Positions 5,527 through 5,725 of a stretch of DNA of 5,725 nt are shown here, piece after piece. Numbering within the stretch: the first letter of the stretch is position 1; each line of letters opens with the position of its first letter. Below the pieces are notes generated by a model. That model was not told the origin of the DNA, made no database searches, and saw nothing but the letters and a program-made list of their open reading frames with translations. The DNA comes from an uncultured Candidatus Saccharibacteria bacterium. GTDB lineage: Bacteria > Patescibacteriota > Saccharimonadia > Saccharimonadales > Saccharimonadaceae. The stretch is from contig CARTQV010000052.1 in the NCBI GenBank assembly GCA_949070545.1, positions 1-5,725 on the forward strand, written 5' to 3'. A program made the translations under genes and the position numbers.

Positions 5527-5585
5527 ATCACGCTTTCGCTAAAGCCCCACCAGTGAAGTAGAAAATGACACTACCTTATCCTCTC

Positions 5586-5614
5586 ATTATAGCACACATC
5601 TCTAAAAAAGTCAA
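5586..5614 (-). promoter_or_regulatory. Strong sigma70-type promoter of the 518-aa gene
   Basis: Read on the minus strand, TTGACT (5614-5609) and a perfect TATAAT (5591-5586) are separated by 17 bp, and TGC directly before the -10 makes it an extended -10 promoter. This is the best promoter in the window. Transcription should start near 5579, giving an untranslated leader of about 64 nt that contains a small hairpin, GCTTT-CGCT-AAAGC on the plus strand at 5532-5545. Confidence 0.82.
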
Positions 5615-5618
5615 TATC

Positions 5619-5647
5619 TAGACAGTCTTTTTGCCTTGTGGTACAAT
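5619..5647 (+). promoter_or_regulatory. Promoter of rplK
   Basis: TAGACA (5619-5624) and TACAAT (5642-5647) are separated by 17 bp, with TGG in front of the -10 (extended -10). The start point should be near 5654, giving a leader of about 57 nt. The -35 box lies only 4 bp from the -35 box of the opposing promoter (5609-5614). Having its own promoter explains how rplK can be expressed although it is detached from nusG. Confidence 0.8.
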
Positions 5648-5649
5648 AA

Positions 5650-5666
5650 AACCGTTACGCACGGTT
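5650..5666 (+). repeat. Inverted repeat at the rplK transcription start
   Basis: AACCGT (5650-5655) and ACGGTT (5661-5666) form a perfect inverted repeat around TACGC. It straddles the predicted start site (about 5654), so the full hairpin would not be transcribed from this promoter. It could be a DNA operator or chance. Confidence 0.35.
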
Positions 5667-5679
5667 AATATTAATCGTA

Positions 5680-5696
5680 TCGGGAGCTTCACCCGA
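5680..5696 (+). promoter_or_regulatory. Hairpin just before the rplK ribosome binding site
   Basis: TCGGG (5680-5684) pairs with CCCGA (5692-5696) around a 7-base loop. The right arm touches the Shine-Dalgarno region AAAGGA (5696-5701) of rplK. Leaders of rplK-rplA are known targets of translational autocontrol by ribosomal protein L1 in other bacteria; I cannot confirm an L1 site here. Confidence 0.3.
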
Positions 5697-5710
5697 AAGG
5701 AAACTATATT

Positions 5711-5725
5711 ATGGCAGGAAAAGTT
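5711..5725 (+). CDS. rplK: Probable 50S ribosomal protein L11, first five codons
   Basis: Only MAGKV is inside the window, so the identity rests mostly on context. L11 proteins commonly start MAKKV or similar, and rplK is the normal gene after secE-nusG. A promoter (5619-5647), a structured leader and a Shine-Dalgarno AAAGGA 9 nt before the ATG all point to a highly expressed gene starting here. L11 forms part of the GTPase-associated centre of the large subunit. The gene is cut by the window edge. Confidence 0.65.

Overview
The window looks like a piece of a small, compact bacterial genome, most likely Candidatus Saccharibacteria (TM7) or another Patescibacteria/CPR lineage. The reasons are a short secreted protein combining a G5 domain with a C-terminal DUF3761-like module, a SecE with a long Lys/Pro-rich N-terminal extension, a composition that is neither very AT- nor GC-rich, and very tight packing with convergent genes touching or overlapping. 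TGA is used as an ordinary stop, so the UGA=Gly code of Gracilibacteria/Absconditabacteria does not apply. The lineage is an inference; there is no rRNA or complete marker gene to settle it.

Layout. Positions 1-152 hold a GC-rich inverted repeat, an AT palindrome and a good sigma70-type promoter. A plus-strand gene for an exported G5/DUF3761 protein follows (153-719). Only 5 bp away, pointing the opposite way, is a minus-strand two-gene unit. Its first gene encodes a NERD-domain putative nuclease (about 2210-2881). The second is an Eco57I-like adenine-N6 DNA methyltransferase, coupled to the first by an ATGA overlap. The methyltransferase is split by a frameshift into an N-terminal part with the NPPY motif (1128-2213) and a C-terminal part (725-1204). 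Together they look like a restriction-modification-type defence unit that is broken, or frame-switched, in this copy.

A divergent intergenic region (about 2927-3010) carries an extended -10 promoter and a leader with two mutually exclusive hairpins. It drives the housekeeping pair secE-nusG (3011-3964). The usual next gene, rplK, is displaced by a 1.56 kb minus-strand gene (3959-5515) that overlaps the nusG stop codon. It encodes a 518-residue cytosolic protein that I do not recognise as a whole, but its central region resembles the start of an ADP-ribosyltransferase (PARP/KptA-like) fold. This gene and rplK are served by two strong back-to-back promoters whose -35 boxes are 4 bp apart. The window ends five codons into the probable rplK gene (5711 onward).

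Functionally the window mixes conserved machinery (secE, nusG, rplK: protein export, transcription elongation, ribosome) with accessory genes inserted in the opposite orientation (NERD/methyltransferase and the ADP-ribosyltransferase-like protein). The accessory genes are the main points of interest.
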